A stretch of 64,000 nucleotides of DNA from Rhodocytophaga rosea (GTDB lineage: Bacteria; Bacteroidota; Bacteroidia; Cytophagales; 172606-1), in contig NZ_CP048222.1 of the NCBI RefSeq assembly GCF_010119975.1, forward strand, positions 8,036,501-8,100,500. The letters run 5' to 3'. This document shows, in pieces, positions 34,163 through 42,600 of this stretch (the first letter of the stretch is position 1; every line of letters begins with the position of its first letter). The notes beneath the pieces were generated by a model. It did not search any database and was not told the origin of the DNA. It worked only from the letters and a program-made list of their open reading frames with translations. A program made the translations under genes and the position numbers.

Positions 34163-35975
34163 TGGTCTGGGGAGTAGTTTGTAAAAGATACGTTGAAATT
34201 TGTGTAGCAATGGTATGAGCCGTAATCGGCATTCCATCGTAATTTAATACCGGAATTAATTTTGCCGGATTCACTTGTAGTTCATTGATCAGCAAACCAC
34301 GCATCTGGGCATCCCGGTTCTGTTCAATAACAAAAACCGTCTGATGAGACTGGATAAAGTCATCTACCGTCTGGTTAAATGGAAATGCTTTTAACCGCAG
34401 GGCATCAATAAATATTCCTTCTTCGCGCAACTGATCCATGGCTTCTTCCGCTGAATAGGTAGAGGTACCGAAGAAAATCACGCCTAAATGACTTTGATTT
34501 TTTTTCTGGTAGATTTCCGGGGACGGAACCATGTTTTTTGCTGTATTCCATTTCACCATCAGCCTCTCCATATTTCGCTTGTAAGCAGCGCCATCCTCCG
34601 TATAGGTGGCATATTCATCCCTGGAAGTTCCCCTGGTGAAAAATGCGCCTTTGGTAGGGTGGGTGCCAGGATAGGTGCGGTAGGTTATGCCATCGCCATC
34701 TGTGTCCAGATACCGCCCGAAACGACCAATATCATTGAGCTGGCTGGCTGTAAGTACTTTTCCCCGGTTATAGGTATAGGAATCATCCCATTCAAAAGGC
34801 TCGCTCATGTGGTCGTTCATGCCCAGATCCAGGTCCGTCAGCATAATGACAGGGGTTTGTAGCTGTTCGGCCAGATCAAAACTTTGGGCGGTCATTTCAA
34901 AACATTCTTTGGGGGTGGAAGGAAGTAGTAATATATGCCTGGTATCGCCATGAGAAGCATAGGCCGCCAGTTGAATATCTGATTGCTGTGTCCGGGTAGG
35001 CATTCCGGTACTTGGACCGGTGCGTTGTACATCTATCAAAACAGCTGGCACTTCAGCAAAATAGGCAAGCCCTAAAAATTCATTCATCAGCGAAACCCCA
35101 GGACCGCTGGTAGCTGTGAAAGACCTGGCTCCATTCCAGTTGGCACCAATCACCATTCCCATCGCTGCCAGTTCATCTTCCGCCTGAACAATAGCAAAAT
35201 TCTTTTCACCAGTGAGTTTATCAATGCGTAGCTCATTGGCATAATTTTCAAAGGCTTCGGCAACAGATGTAGAAGGAGTGATGGGATACCAGGCGCAAAC
35301 AGTTGCCCCACCATATAGGGCTCCTAATCCACAGGCTGAATTCCCATCTATCATAATGCGCTCGCCGATCAGGTTGCGTCTTTCCAGGTGAATAGGAAGG
35401 GGATAGGTAAAATGCTCCTGCACATAGTTCATTCCCAGTTGCAGGGATTTAATATTAGGTGCTATCAGTTTTTCTTTCCCAATAAATTGTTCAGCCAGTA
35501 GTTCCTGCAGCACTTCAAACTCAATGTTAAGCAGTTGTGCGAGTGCGCCTACATAAATAATGTTTTTAAATAATTGACGCTGCCTGGGGTCTTTAAACTC
35601 TGCATTGCACATTTCCATCAGCGGAATCCCTAGGTAATTAACATCCGGGCGGATATATTCGACTGCCAGTTTTTTGGTGCTGTCGTAAAGAAAATATCCT
35701 CCCGGTGACACACTTTTGACATCCTGTATCATACTCTGCGGATTGACACACACCATCAGATCTATGCCTTCCCGACGGCCAAGATAGCCTTTTTCACTCA
35801 CCCGTACCTCGTACCAGGTGGGTAAGCCCTGGATGTTGGATGGAAAAATGTTTTTGGGGGTAACGGGGATTCCCATCCGGAAAATGGCTTTGGCAAAAAG
35901 GAAGTTAGCGCTGGCTGAACCGGTTCCGTTCACATTGGCAAAGCGAACGACAAAATCATTAATTGTTGAACTCAT
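34137..35975 (-). CDS. korA: 2-oxoacid:ferredoxin oxidoreductase, alpha subunit (gamma-alpha fusion)
   Basis: 612 residues, the fused architecture of bacterial 2-oxoglutarate:ferredoxin oxidoreductases. The first 190 residues are the gamma domain (FANVNGTGSASANFLFAKAI), and the alpha domain begins near 200 with DGNSACGLGALYGGATVCAW and YPITPSTSVAE. FTATSGPGVSLMNEFLG and VLIDVQRTGPSTGMPTRTQQ are standard pyrimidine-domain motifs. A C-terminal domain (FVIEQNRDAQMRGLLINEL) completes it. In aerobic bacteria this enzyme can replace the 2-oxoglutarate dehydrogenase complex. Confidence 0.93.
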   Translation of the reverse strand: MSSTINDFVVRFANVNGTGSASANFLFAKAIFRMGIPVTPKNIFPSNIQGLPTWYEVRVSEKGYLGRREGIDLMVCVNPQSMIQDVKSVSPGGYFLYDSTKKLAVEYIRPDVNYLGIPLMEMCNAEFKDPRQRQLFKNIIYVGALAQLLNIEFEVLQELLAEQFIGKEKLIAPNIKSLQLGMNYVQEHFTYPLPIHLERRNLIGERIMIDGNSACGLGALYGGATVCAWYPITPSTSVAEAFENYANELRIDKLTGEKNFAIVQAEDELAAMGMVIGANWNGARSFTATSGPGVSLMNEFLGLAYFAEVPAVLIDVQRTGPSTGMPTRTQQSDIQLAAYASHGDTRHILLLPSTPKECFEMTAQSFDLAEQLQTPVIMLTDLDLGMNDHMSEPFEWDDSYTYNRGKVLTASQLNDIGRFGRYLDTDGDGITYRTYPGTHPTKGAFFTRGTSRDEYATYTEDGAAYKRNMERLMVKWNTAKNMVPSPEIYQKKNQSHLGVIFFGTSTYSAEEAMDQLREEGIFIDALRLKAFPFNQTVDDFIQSHQTVFVIEQNRDAQMRGLLINELQVNPAKLIPVLNYDGMPITAHTIATQISTYLLQTTPQTNELPAAII

Positions 35976-36039
35976 TATAAATAAAATTGAGCAAGAAGTA
36001 ATAAAATTCGAAATTGGAATTCTTTAGTGATAACTGAAA

Positions 36040-36633
36040 TTATAAAATTGTAAAATTGGCTTTTCTCATTCTGGTAATTAGCTTTTGGTTTTCAACAATA
36101 TCTGTTATATAGGTTATTATTAAATAATATAATAATGGTAATAAAATCCATAAAATGTAGAAATAGCTAGTATTTGCTGGAATAAACACACCATCATCAA
36201 AGGAACCTTCAAAAGGCCAATAATTGTATACTATACCTAGTATTTGTGGACAGGTATCGATTAAATATAGAATACCATTATTCCAATTTGTATAAATTCT
36301 TAATACACCATTCTCATCTGTATTTAAACTATTTAGGTGGATGATATGGTAAATAAGGCATTGTAAAATAACAAATGAATAGAGACTAAATAATTTATGG
36401 TTAGTTAGATAATAACTTATTGCAAATGGAATGATAAATAACAAGGCATGATATGAAAGTCTATAAAGTGAATCAGAAAAATCTAGTGAATATATTTCAG
36501 GAGAATCACTAATAAATTTCATTATAACAATACTGATTGTATCAAGAAATAGATTAATACAATTCCATATAATGCATATTTTGATCATCCATTTGATATC
36601 TTCTGCATTAAACTTTCTTAAGCCAATTCGCAT
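36040..36633 (-). CDS. AT-rich polytopic membrane protein of unknown function
   Basis: 197 residues with about five hydrophobic segments (ICIIWNCINLFLDTISIVI, LLFIIPFAISYYLT and ILWILLPLLYYLIITYI). I do not recognise it. It is far more AT-rich than the genes on both sides and is wedged between the FAD/Fe-S reductase and korA, 11 bp after the first and about 65 bp before the second, on the same strand. It therefore seems to have inserted into a functional operon. A recent acquisition is likely. Confidence 0.6.
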   Translation of the reverse strand: MRIGLRKFNAEDIKWMIKICIIWNCINLFLDTISIVIMKFISDSPEIYSLDFSDSLYRLSYHALLFIIPFAISYYLTNHKLFSLYSFVILQCLIYHIIHLNSLNTDENGVLRIYTNWNNGILYLIDTCPQILGIVYNYWPFEGSFDDGVFIPANTSYFYILWILLPLLYYLIITYITDIVENQKLITRMRKANFTIL

Positions 36634-36644
36634 CCCAATTTTTC

Positions 36645-38426
36645 TTACTTACCACAACCAGCTTTAGCAACATTATAAACATATTTCTGCATGTCCCAGG
36701 CTGCCGTAGGGCACCGTTCGGCACACAAACCACAATGCAGGCAGACATCTTCATCTTTCACCATCACCCTGCCAGTTTGTAAGGGAGCAGAAACCAGTAA
36801 ATCCTGTGAGGTATTCTGGGCAGGTACCAGTAATTGCATCCGCAGGTCGGGTTCTTCAGCATTGGGCGTAAACGTGATACAGGAAGTGGGACAAACATCC
36901 ATGCAGGCATCACATTCGATACAACGGCTTTCAGTAAACACCGTTTGAATATCACAATTGAGGCAGCGCTGCGCTTCTTTAAAAGCAGTATTCACCTCAA
37001 AGCCAAGCTCTACTTCTTTCTTGCGGTTGGTGAGTGTAATTGTTTTATCTGCCTGAGGCACTACATACCGCTGATCTACAGCTACATAACTATCGTAGCT
37101 CCATTCATGAATGCCCATTTTCTGACTGACCAGATTGGTAAGCGGATTAGGCCGTTGGTGTAAATCTTTTTTCTCACAGAATAAATCTATTGAAACAGCT
37201 GCCTGATGTCCGTGGGCCACGGCGGTAATTACGTTTTTAGGTCCGAAAGCAGCATCGCCGCCAAAAAACACATTCGGCAGGGTAGACTGAAATGTCACTT
37301 CATTCACAACCGGCATTCCCCATTTGTCGAATTCCAGGCCTATGTTGCGTTCAATCCAGGGAAAACTGTTTTCTTGCCCGATGGCCACCAGTACATCATC
37401 GGCTTCTATAAATACATCTGGCTCTCCGGTGGGCAATAACTGGCGTTTACCAGTCTTGTCATATACTGGGTGCACTTTTTCAAACTTCATTCCGATGAGC
37501 TTACCATGTTTGACCTCAAAACTCAAAGGAACGTGGTTCTCATAAATATCAATTCCTTCGTGCATGGCATCTTCTTTTTCCCAGGGCGATGCTTTCATTT
37601 CTTTGAAAGGGCTGCGTACGACTACTTTTACCTGTTCCCCACCCAGCCTGCGGGAGGTACGGCAGCAGTCCATAGCGGTATTTCCGCCACCCAGTACAAT
37701 TACTTTTTTACCGATTTTGTGGGTATGTTCAAAAGCAACATTGGCCAGCCATTCGATACCGATGTGAATATGGGTAGCCGCTTCTTTCCGTCCAGGGAGG
37801 TTGGTCAGATCCCTTCCTCTGGGGGCACCAGTTCCTACAAATATGGCATCATATTCTTTTTCCAGGACTTCTTTTAAACTGCTCACATAGGTTTTGAAAT
37901 GTGTATGAATGCCCATATCCAGAATATAGTTTACCTCTTCATTCAACACAGATTCAGGCAGGCGGAAAGCCGGTATCTGGCTGCGCATCATCCCACCGCC
38001 GGCAATCTGCTCGTCATACAAATGTATTTCATAGCCCAGGGGCGCTAAATCTCTGGCTACGGTGAGCGAAGCCGGACCACCTCCGATCAGTGCAATTTTT
38101 TTACCATTGGGCTTGAATGGACCTTGCGGCATATATTGTTGGACATCCCCTTTATTATCAGCAGCTACCCGTTTGAGGCGGCAAATGGCTACTGGTTCTT
38201 CTTCCACCCGTCCCCGGCGGCAGGCTGGTTCGCAGGGACGGTCGCAGGTACGGCCTAATACACCGGGGAATACATTGGATTCCCAGTTGACCATATAGGC
38301 TTCCGTATATTTTTCAGCAGCGATCAGGCGGATGTATTCGGGTACCGGTGTATGGGCAGGACAGGCATACTGGCAATCCACTACTTTATGATAGTATTCA
38401 GGGTTTTGGGTGTTGGTAGGTTCCAT
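36645..38426 (-). CDS. GltD-like FAD/NAD(P) oxidoreductase with 4Fe-4S ferredoxin domain
   Basis: 593 residues. The N-terminal Cys-rich region (CQYACPAHTPVPEYIRL, VLGRTCDRPCEPACRRG) is the Fer4_20 domain of glutamate-synthase small subunits. An FAD site (IALIGGGPASLTVARDLA) and an NAD(P) site (KVIVLGGGNTAMDCCRTSRR) follow. The C-terminus holds a 2x[4Fe-4S] ferredoxin domain (CIECDACMDVCPTSC and CLHCGLCAERCPTAAW). It heads the korA-korB unit, so it probably passes electrons from 2-oxoacid oxidation to NAD(P), serving as both ferredoxin and ferredoxin reductase. No glutamate synthase large subunit is nearby. Confidence 0.9.
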   Translation of the reverse strand: MEPTNTQNPEYYHKVVDCQYACPAHTPVPEYIRLIAAEKYTEAYMVNWESNVFPGVLGRTCDRPCEPACRRGRVEEEPVAICRLKRVAADNKGDVQQYMPQGPFKPNGKKIALIGGGPASLTVARDLAPLGYEIHLYDEQIAGGGMMRSQIPAFRLPESVLNEEVNYILDMGIHTHFKTYVSSLKEVLEKEYDAIFVGTGAPRGRDLTNLPGRKEAATHIHIGIEWLANVAFEHTHKIGKKVIVLGGGNTAMDCCRTSRRLGGEQVKVVVRSPFKEMKASPWEKEDAMHEGIDIYENHVPLSFEVKHGKLIGMKFEKVHPVYDKTGKRQLLPTGEPDVFIEADDVLVAIGQENSFPWIERNIGLEFDKWGMPVVNEVTFQSTLPNVFFGGDAAFGPKNVITAVAHGHQAAVSIDLFCEKKDLHQRPNPLTNLVSQKMGIHEWSYDSYVAVDQRYVVPQADKTITLTNRKKEVELGFEVNTAFKEAQRCLNCDIQTVFTESRCIECDACMDVCPTSCITFTPNAEEPDLRMQLLVPAQNTSQDLLVSAPLQTGRVMVKDEDVCLHCGLCAERCPTAAWDMQKYVYNVAKAGCGK

Positions 38427-38718
38427 AGATCACACAAGGACATAATAAAATCCAGGCAAATGCTCGCCCGGAATGGAGTCAGTAAATATTGTGATTTATA
38501 TGAAAATTCCTATTATTTTTTGAAAATTTATATGAAAGTGGAGTTTATAGGAATGAGAGGCTGTTAGTTCCAGCCAAAGAATATCACCAAGCAATAAGAA
38601 AAGCAAATAGTTTTAGTTATAAATCTAGCAGGGGTTATTGGCTGACAATTTTCAAAATCCGACACATCGCAAGGCTGTAATCGTTGCAGGCGTTTTAAAA
38701 TTAACTTATTAGATATAT

Positions 38719-39357
38719 TTAAATATTTGGATTGGCAACTTCATCCAATTGATTCAGGCAGGCTTGAAGTTCCGCTTTGTATTGAGCAGTAGTATAAGGA
38801 AGCAGCATACGGGCAATGAGGGATAAATAGTGATTGATCTGCTCATCCGGGCTCAGATGCCGGAAAGATATTTGTGCTTCTGAAATCCAGAATCTGACTA
38901 CCAGAGCAATAGCTGATACTAAATAATCTACCTCCTTATCATCTTCTATCTTCAGAAACCCCGAACTGATAATAAATCTGATATTGGCCCGAAGTGTTGC
39001 ATTTCTGTCTTTCTGGGTTTGATTGTAACGGGTAGAAATTTTTTTGTTCTGCTCCATCAGGTGTACAAAACTCAGTAACAGGCAGCGGAACTTCAGGTGA
39101 TTATAAAATACAGTGCGCAGCATTTCAATAAATGTTGTAATTGTAATATGCTCATCTGCCACCAGTACCTTAGAATTTAATTGATTTAATTCTACTGATA
39201 ACTGGTATACCAGATCATCTTTTGTCGGGAAATAATAGGTGATGTTGCTTACCCTCATATCTAACAATCCGGCCAGTTCACGCAAGCCTACATACTCTAC
39301 ACCCCGTTCGTTAAACATTTCAAGCGCCTTCAATAAAATTTTATCTGCTGTTTTCAT
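38719..39357 (-). CDS. TetR/AcrR-family transcriptional regulator
   Basis: 212 residues from the ATG at 39357; a TTG at 39372 would add five residues and fall inside the operator. The N-terminal HTH (GLRELAGLLDMRVSNITYYF, then PTKDDLVYQL) is the classic TetR recognition fold, and the rest is an all-helical ligand-binding domain. It is divergent from the cupin gene at 39408, and a 23-bp palindrome at 39361-39383 lies between them, so it almost surely represses the cupin gene and itself. The inducer is unknown. Confidence 0.93.
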   Translation of the reverse strand: MKTADKILLKALEMFNERGVEYVGLRELAGLLDMRVSNITYYFPTKDDLVYQLSVELNQLNSKVLVADEHITITTFIEMLRTVFYNHLKFRCLLLSFVHLMEQNKKISTRYNQTQKDRNATLRANIRFIISSGFLKIEDDKEVDYLVSAIALVVRFWISEAQISFRHLSPDEQINHYLSLIARMLLPYTTAQYKAELQACLNQLDEVANPNI

Positions 39358-39360
39358 AGA

Positions 39361-39383
39361 AAATTTGGACAATGTCCAAATTT
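39361..39383. promoter_or_regulatory. Palindromic TetR operator
   Basis: aaatttggaca-a-tgtccaaattt: perfect 11-bp arms around one central base. It lies 4 bp from the regulator's ATG and covers the TTTG element and part of the spacer of the cupin promoter. Operator identity is inferred from position and symmetry. Confidence 0.85.
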
Positions 39384-39394
39384 ATATAATTTTG
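39364..39394 (+). promoter_or_regulatory. Bacteroidota-type promoter of the cupin gene
   Basis: TTTG at 39364-39367, a 19-base spacer and TAATTTTG at 39387-39394 match the Bacteroidota TTTG-N19-TAnnTTTG consensus. Transcription would start only a few bases before the ATG at 39408. On the minus strand TAAATTTG (39384 to 39377) may be the -7 element of the divergent regulator gene, also covered by the operator. Confidence 0.75.
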
Positions 39395-39407
39395 TTAAAA
39401 AAGAAAC

Positions 39408-39962
39408 ATGACCATTCAATATCCACATACCATTGAAAATTGTACTGGCGAGAAAATTATTTTTCACGGTATACAACAAGAGCCAGATGGCGACAAAGTG
39501 TTGGTAGAAAACTTTGTTAGTCCAGGGCATGGGCCATTAATGCATACCCATTTTTTACAGGATGAAGCATTAACCGTAATAAAAGGGAAACTGGGTTATC
39601 AAATCCCTGGACAGGCAGCACAATATGTGGGTGAAGGCGAATCCGTTATTTTTAAACGGGGTGTACCCCACCGTTTCTGGAATGCCGGAGAAGATATACT
39701 TACCTGCAAAGGATGGATAAAACCCGCCAATACCATTGTGTTTTTCCTGTCAGCCATTTATGCGGCTCAGAACAAATCCGGAAACTCTCAGCCAGAAAAA
39801 TTTGATAGCGCTTATCTTCTGACACGTTATGCCTCGGAATATGACATCCTGGGAATTCCAGCCTTTGTTAGGAAAACAATCATCCCTATTACTTATCTGC
39901 TTGGAAAACTGTTAGGAAAATATAAACACTTTAAAGATGCTCCTGCTCCAGTTACCAGATAG
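39408..39962 (+). CDS. Cupin-domain protein under TetR control
   Basis: 184 residues. A single cupin barrel at about 30-105 has metal-ligand histidines in GPLMHTHFLQDEALTVIKG (H-x-H-x5-E pattern) and PHRFWNAG. The C-terminal third has hydrophobic stretches (TIVFFLSAIYAA and IIPITYLLGKLLG) that may dock to a membrane. The substrate is unknown; many TetR-linked cupins handle small aromatic or oxidised compounds. Its promoter overlaps a clear operator. Confidence 0.82.
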   Translation: MTIQYPHTIENCTGEKIIFHGIQQEPDGDKVLVENFVSPGHGPLMHTHFLQDEALTVIKGKLGYQIPGQAAQYVGEGESVIFKRGVPHRFWNAGEDILTCKGWIKPANTIVFFLSAIYAAQNKSGNSQPEKFDSAYLLTRYASEYDILGIPAFVRKTIIPITYLLGKLLGKYKHFKDAPAPVTR

Positions 39963-40064
39963 CATATAATGAAAATGCCAATTCGAAAAAACAGACAACT
40001 AAAAAGCAAAATGAAATTTTCTTTTGCGTTTTTAGTGCTACGAAAAAATATCCGAAAGAGCGTG

Positions 40065-41090
40065 CTATCCGATTTTCACCGTAGTCCCGGTAGATGCGGA
40101 TTGATCAGCGGCAAAAATAATTTCATGGGTCCGGAGAGCATCCTTCAGGCTGGTAAGCGGCATTTCAACCCCTTGTTCAATAGATTCAAAGAAAGTCTGG
40201 AACTGATTCTGGTAAGGGTGATCGGAAACGTCGCCGGAGTCGAGCATTTTCATGGCAAGTGTACTCCATTGGTGGCGGTTGGTACCTAGTTTCATAGAAT
40301 GGAACTTATTGTCAAGCAAACTGCCTTCGCTTCCGCACAAATGGGTATGGAAATAATACGGTTGCAAACAATCTACAATCGCCGCACATTTACCGATACG
40401 GCCAGTGCTGAATTTCAGAATGGTAACACTGCTGGTAGGATATTCATAAGGCTCGAAAATCTCACTTCTCGATTTGGTATCATAACTGGTTACTTCGGTT
40501 ACATCCGTACCCATACACATCAGCAGGGCATCCAGCGCATGGCAACCAGCGGTAAGCAGGGCACTGCCACCGGCATCTTTGCGGATGTTCCAGCGAAAGG
40601 GACTGTACCAGGGACCAATGCCATGATAATAATCAATCTCCCCATAATGAATGTTTCCCAGCAGGCCCTCGTCGATAAGGGCTTTGGTAGCAGTAAACTG
40701 GCTGGAGTACCGCACTTCAAAACAAACACAGGTTTTTACGCCAGCTTTTTTTACAGCGGTTTCTATCGCCTGGCAATCTTCCCAGGAAAGCGCCAGTGGT
40801 TTTTCAATGATTAGATGTTTACCTGCGGCGGCGGCGGCTACGGCATGGTCTTTATGCTGATAAGGATAGCTGCAAATAGAAACGGCATCCAGGTTTTTAT
40901 CAGCCAGCATTGCTTGTAAGTCGGTATAGGTCTGAATGGTTGATCCGGCTTTTGCGCTTACATCAGCATCATCCAACTGGCGGGAAGAATAAATGGCTGT
41001 TACCTGGGCAAGATTGGTCGCATTGATGGCTGCAATATGAGCAGAGGCTACCCATCCGTAACCGATAATTCCAACATTGTATTTTTTCAC
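40065..41090 (-). CDS. Gfo/Idh/MocA family oxidoreductase (cytoplasmic)
   Basis: The frame runs back to an ATG at 41204, but residues before the Rossmann strand do not resemble the family. A GTG at 41088-41090 starts VKKYNVGIIGYGWVASAHI, the normal N-terminus, and is preferred (342 residues). The EKP motif is HLIIEKPLALSWEDC and the dehydrogenase domain has DAGGSALLTAGCHALDALL. Unlike the three family members at the left of the window it has no Tat signal, so it acts in the cytoplasm. Substrate unknown. Confidence 0.88.
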   Translation of the reverse strand: MKKYNVGIIGYGWVASAHIAAINATNLAQVTAIYSSRQLDDADVSAKAGSTIQTYTDLQAMLADKNLDAVSICSYPYQHKDHAVAAAAAGKHLIIEKPLALSWEDCQAIETAVKKAGVKTCVCFEVRYSSQFTATKALIDEGLLGNIHYGEIDYYHGIGPWYSPFRWNIRKDAGGSALLTAGCHALDALLMCMGTDVTEVTSYDTKSRSEIFEPYEYPTSSVTILKFSTGRIGKCAAIVDCLQPYYFHTHLCGSEGSLLDNKFHSMKLGTNRHQWSTLAMKMLDSGDVSDHPYQNQFQTFFESIEQGVEMPLTSLKDALRTHEIIFAADQSASTGTTVKIG

Positions 41091-41302
41091 AGGCTTTGAA
41101 AAGTTTTGGGTGCTACATAAGCGAAAGTATAGGATTGCTATCGTTTGCACAAAATCTTGAGGATAATATTTTTGAATGAGTGAATGATAAGCTTTAGCAG
41201 CCATCCAGTAAGAAAACTATCTAACCATTCAACAATGCGACCATGCAACTATTCTTTAACTCATCAATTTTTAACTCACTCAATCGCTCATTCACCTCAT
41301 TT

Positions 41303-41515
41303 TTAGTCTGTTTCATCCAGAAAGAAGATCTGCTCAACAGGCTTGTTGAAAATTCTGGCAATTTTAAGGGCTAAAATGGTAGAAGGAACATACTTATTAC
41401 TTTCCATGGCATTGATCGTTTGCCTGGATACCTGAATGCGTTCTGCCAGTTCCGCCTGAGTAATATTGATTTCTGCCCGTTCTACCCTGATTCTATTCCG
41501 CATCTCAGAAAGCAT
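41303..41515 (-). CDS. XRE-family HTH regulator (70 aa)
   Basis: A single Cro/CI-type HTH, with NITQAELAERIQVSRQTINA followed by MESNKYVPSTILALKIA. This short type (about 65-70 residues, ending IEEIFF-like) typically pairs with a small membrane protein. Its start overlaps the stop of the membrane gene at 41505 by 11 bp, so both are read from the promoter at 42001-42031. A start at the ATG four codons in is also possible. Confidence 0.92.
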   Translation of the reverse strand: MLSEMRNRIRVERAEINITQAELAERIQVSRQTINAMESNKYVPSTILALKIARIFNKPVEQIFFLDETD

Positions 41516-41975
41516 TTACTTTGTTTTTACTTTCGAAAGAAGGTTTAATATATAATATGAAGTTAAAACGGATGATAAAAAACAACAGAACAGTAAACAA
41601 GTTAAAAGTCATAACGGTCAGAAAGTCGGTTCCATAAAAGAATACCAGCGACAACAATACCAAAAATGAATTAATATAAACGCCCCATTGTAATGACTCC
41701 AGGCGTGTTTTGGTCACCCATTCATCTTCTATTTTTTCTTTAGAGAAGGCTACCAGATTTAACCCAATGATGAGTAAAACGCCTAATAATTCGTTGGTGA
41801 AATTTTCATACTCGCCTAGGAACAAATCTGCGTTAGATTTACTTCGGATATGAAATTCAAGAAAGCTAAATTCCTGGCCATTGAGTATATATAATAAGCC
41901 AATAAGGAGGGCAGGAATTGTAATTAACCAGCCGATACGTTTTAAATAATGTGGAAATAAAAATCTGGGTTGCAT
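41505..41975 (-). CDS. Four-helix membrane protein paired with an XRE regulator
   Basis: 156 residues with four hydrophobic segments (WLITIPALLIGLLYILNG, ELLGVLLIIGLNLVAF, INSFLVLLSLVFFYG and MTFNLFTVLLFFIIRF). Membrane-protein/XRE pairs with overlapping genes are common in Firmicutes and Bacteroidota, but their role is mostly unknown. It is first in the operon, and its promoter carries three regularly spaced operator-like repeats. I cannot assign a function. Confidence 0.75.
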   Translation of the reverse strand: MQPRFLFPHYLKRIGWLITIPALLIGLLYILNGQEFSFLEFHIRSKSNADLFLGEYENFTNELLGVLLIIGLNLVAFSKEKIEDEWVTKTRLESLQWGVYINSFLVLLSLVFFYGTDFLTVMTFNLFTVLLFFIIRFNFILYIKPSFESKNKVNAF

Positions 41976-42000
41976 AGTGTTGTATATTTAATTGTTAATA

Positions 42001-42031
42001 CAAATGTAAAGTATGCTTTACTTAATAGCAA
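42001..42031 (-). promoter_or_regulatory. Bacteroidota-type promoter of the membrane/XRE operon
   Basis: On the minus strand, TTG at 42031-42029, a 20-base spacer, then TACATTTG at 42008-42001, a good TAnnTTTG match. The start codon is at 41975. Two of the three operator repeats overlap this promoter. Confidence 0.7.
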
Positions 42032-42063
42032 GTGTATTTTACAAAAATGAAAGTATGTTTTAC
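42009..42063. promoter_or_regulatory. Three operator-like repeats with exact 21-bp period
   Basis: aagtatgctttac at 42009-42021, aagtgtattttac at 42030-42042 and aagtatgttttac at 42051-42063. The first lies within a short palindrome (gtaaag-tatg-ctttac). The 21-bp spacing puts all three on the same face of the helix. They are the likely autoregulatory sites of the XRE protein. Confidence 0.75.
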
Positions 42064-42131
42064 ATAATTTGTATGAGCGGAATCCTGTTTATGTAGAAGC
42101 TTAAAAAAGTAGGACGAAAGTATGCTAAAGA

Positions 42132-42165
42132 AGAAAAAAGCCCGGATGAATGATTCATCCGGGCT
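42132..42165 (-). terminator. Intrinsic terminator of tRNA-Gly(CCC)
   Basis: On the minus strand a GC-rich stem (gcccggatga with tcatccgggc, arms 42155-42164 and 42140-42149), tight loop, then ttttttctt. It starts directly after the tRNA's encoded CCA. Confidence 0.88.
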
Positions 42166-42167
42166 GG

Positions 42168-42240
42168 AGCGGGAAACGGGGTTCGAACCCGCGACCTCAG
42201 GCTTGGGAAGCCGGCGCTCTGCCAACTGAGCTACTCCCGC
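42168..42240 (-). tRNA. tRNA-Gly (anticodon CCC)
   Basis: 73 nt. Acceptor GCGGGAG/TTCCCGC, discriminator T, D arm GCTCAGTTGGCAGAGC, anticodon loop TTCCCAA (anticodon CCC), T arm gcggg-ttcgaac-cccgt. The anticodon stem ccggc/gcctg contains one C-T mismatch at the second pair (28:42). Unlike the two tRNAs at 18.4-18.6 kb, a CCA follows in the DNA (42165-42167). Confidence 0.94.
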
Positions 42241-42600
42241 AAGTAAAACTGGTAATTAAATGTATCTGTTTTCCAGAAATCCTCCAAGTAAATGTTTAAA
42301 TTTTAAATGCATAAGATTTCCGTATCAGACTGTAGGTTATATTGATATTATAAACTTGGGTATATATTTCGTTAGTTAATAAATAATTAAAATTTAATAG
42401 TAGTATTTTGTGAATCATGCAAATTATAATTTGATTTTTTGTAAAAATCCACAAACTTTCATTTTATGCAGGATACGATCTTGCAAGTTATTTCTTTACA
42501 TTAATGTGAAGGAATGAATGCCAGTATGTTGAAAATGTAAAATAATGACTTAACGCATTCTCCATTCAACTTTCAAGCTATATATTTATCACCTAAACGT
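42241..42600. other. AT-rich intergenic region
   Basis: 360 bp upstream of the amidohydrolase gene. I see no gene, stable hairpin or convincing promoter pair. Confidence 0.5.

Noticed and set aside
42022-42225. 67-residue minus-strand frame over tRNA-Gly(CCC)
   Set aside because: AERRLPKPEVAGSNPVSRSS is a classic mistranslated tRNA, not a protein.
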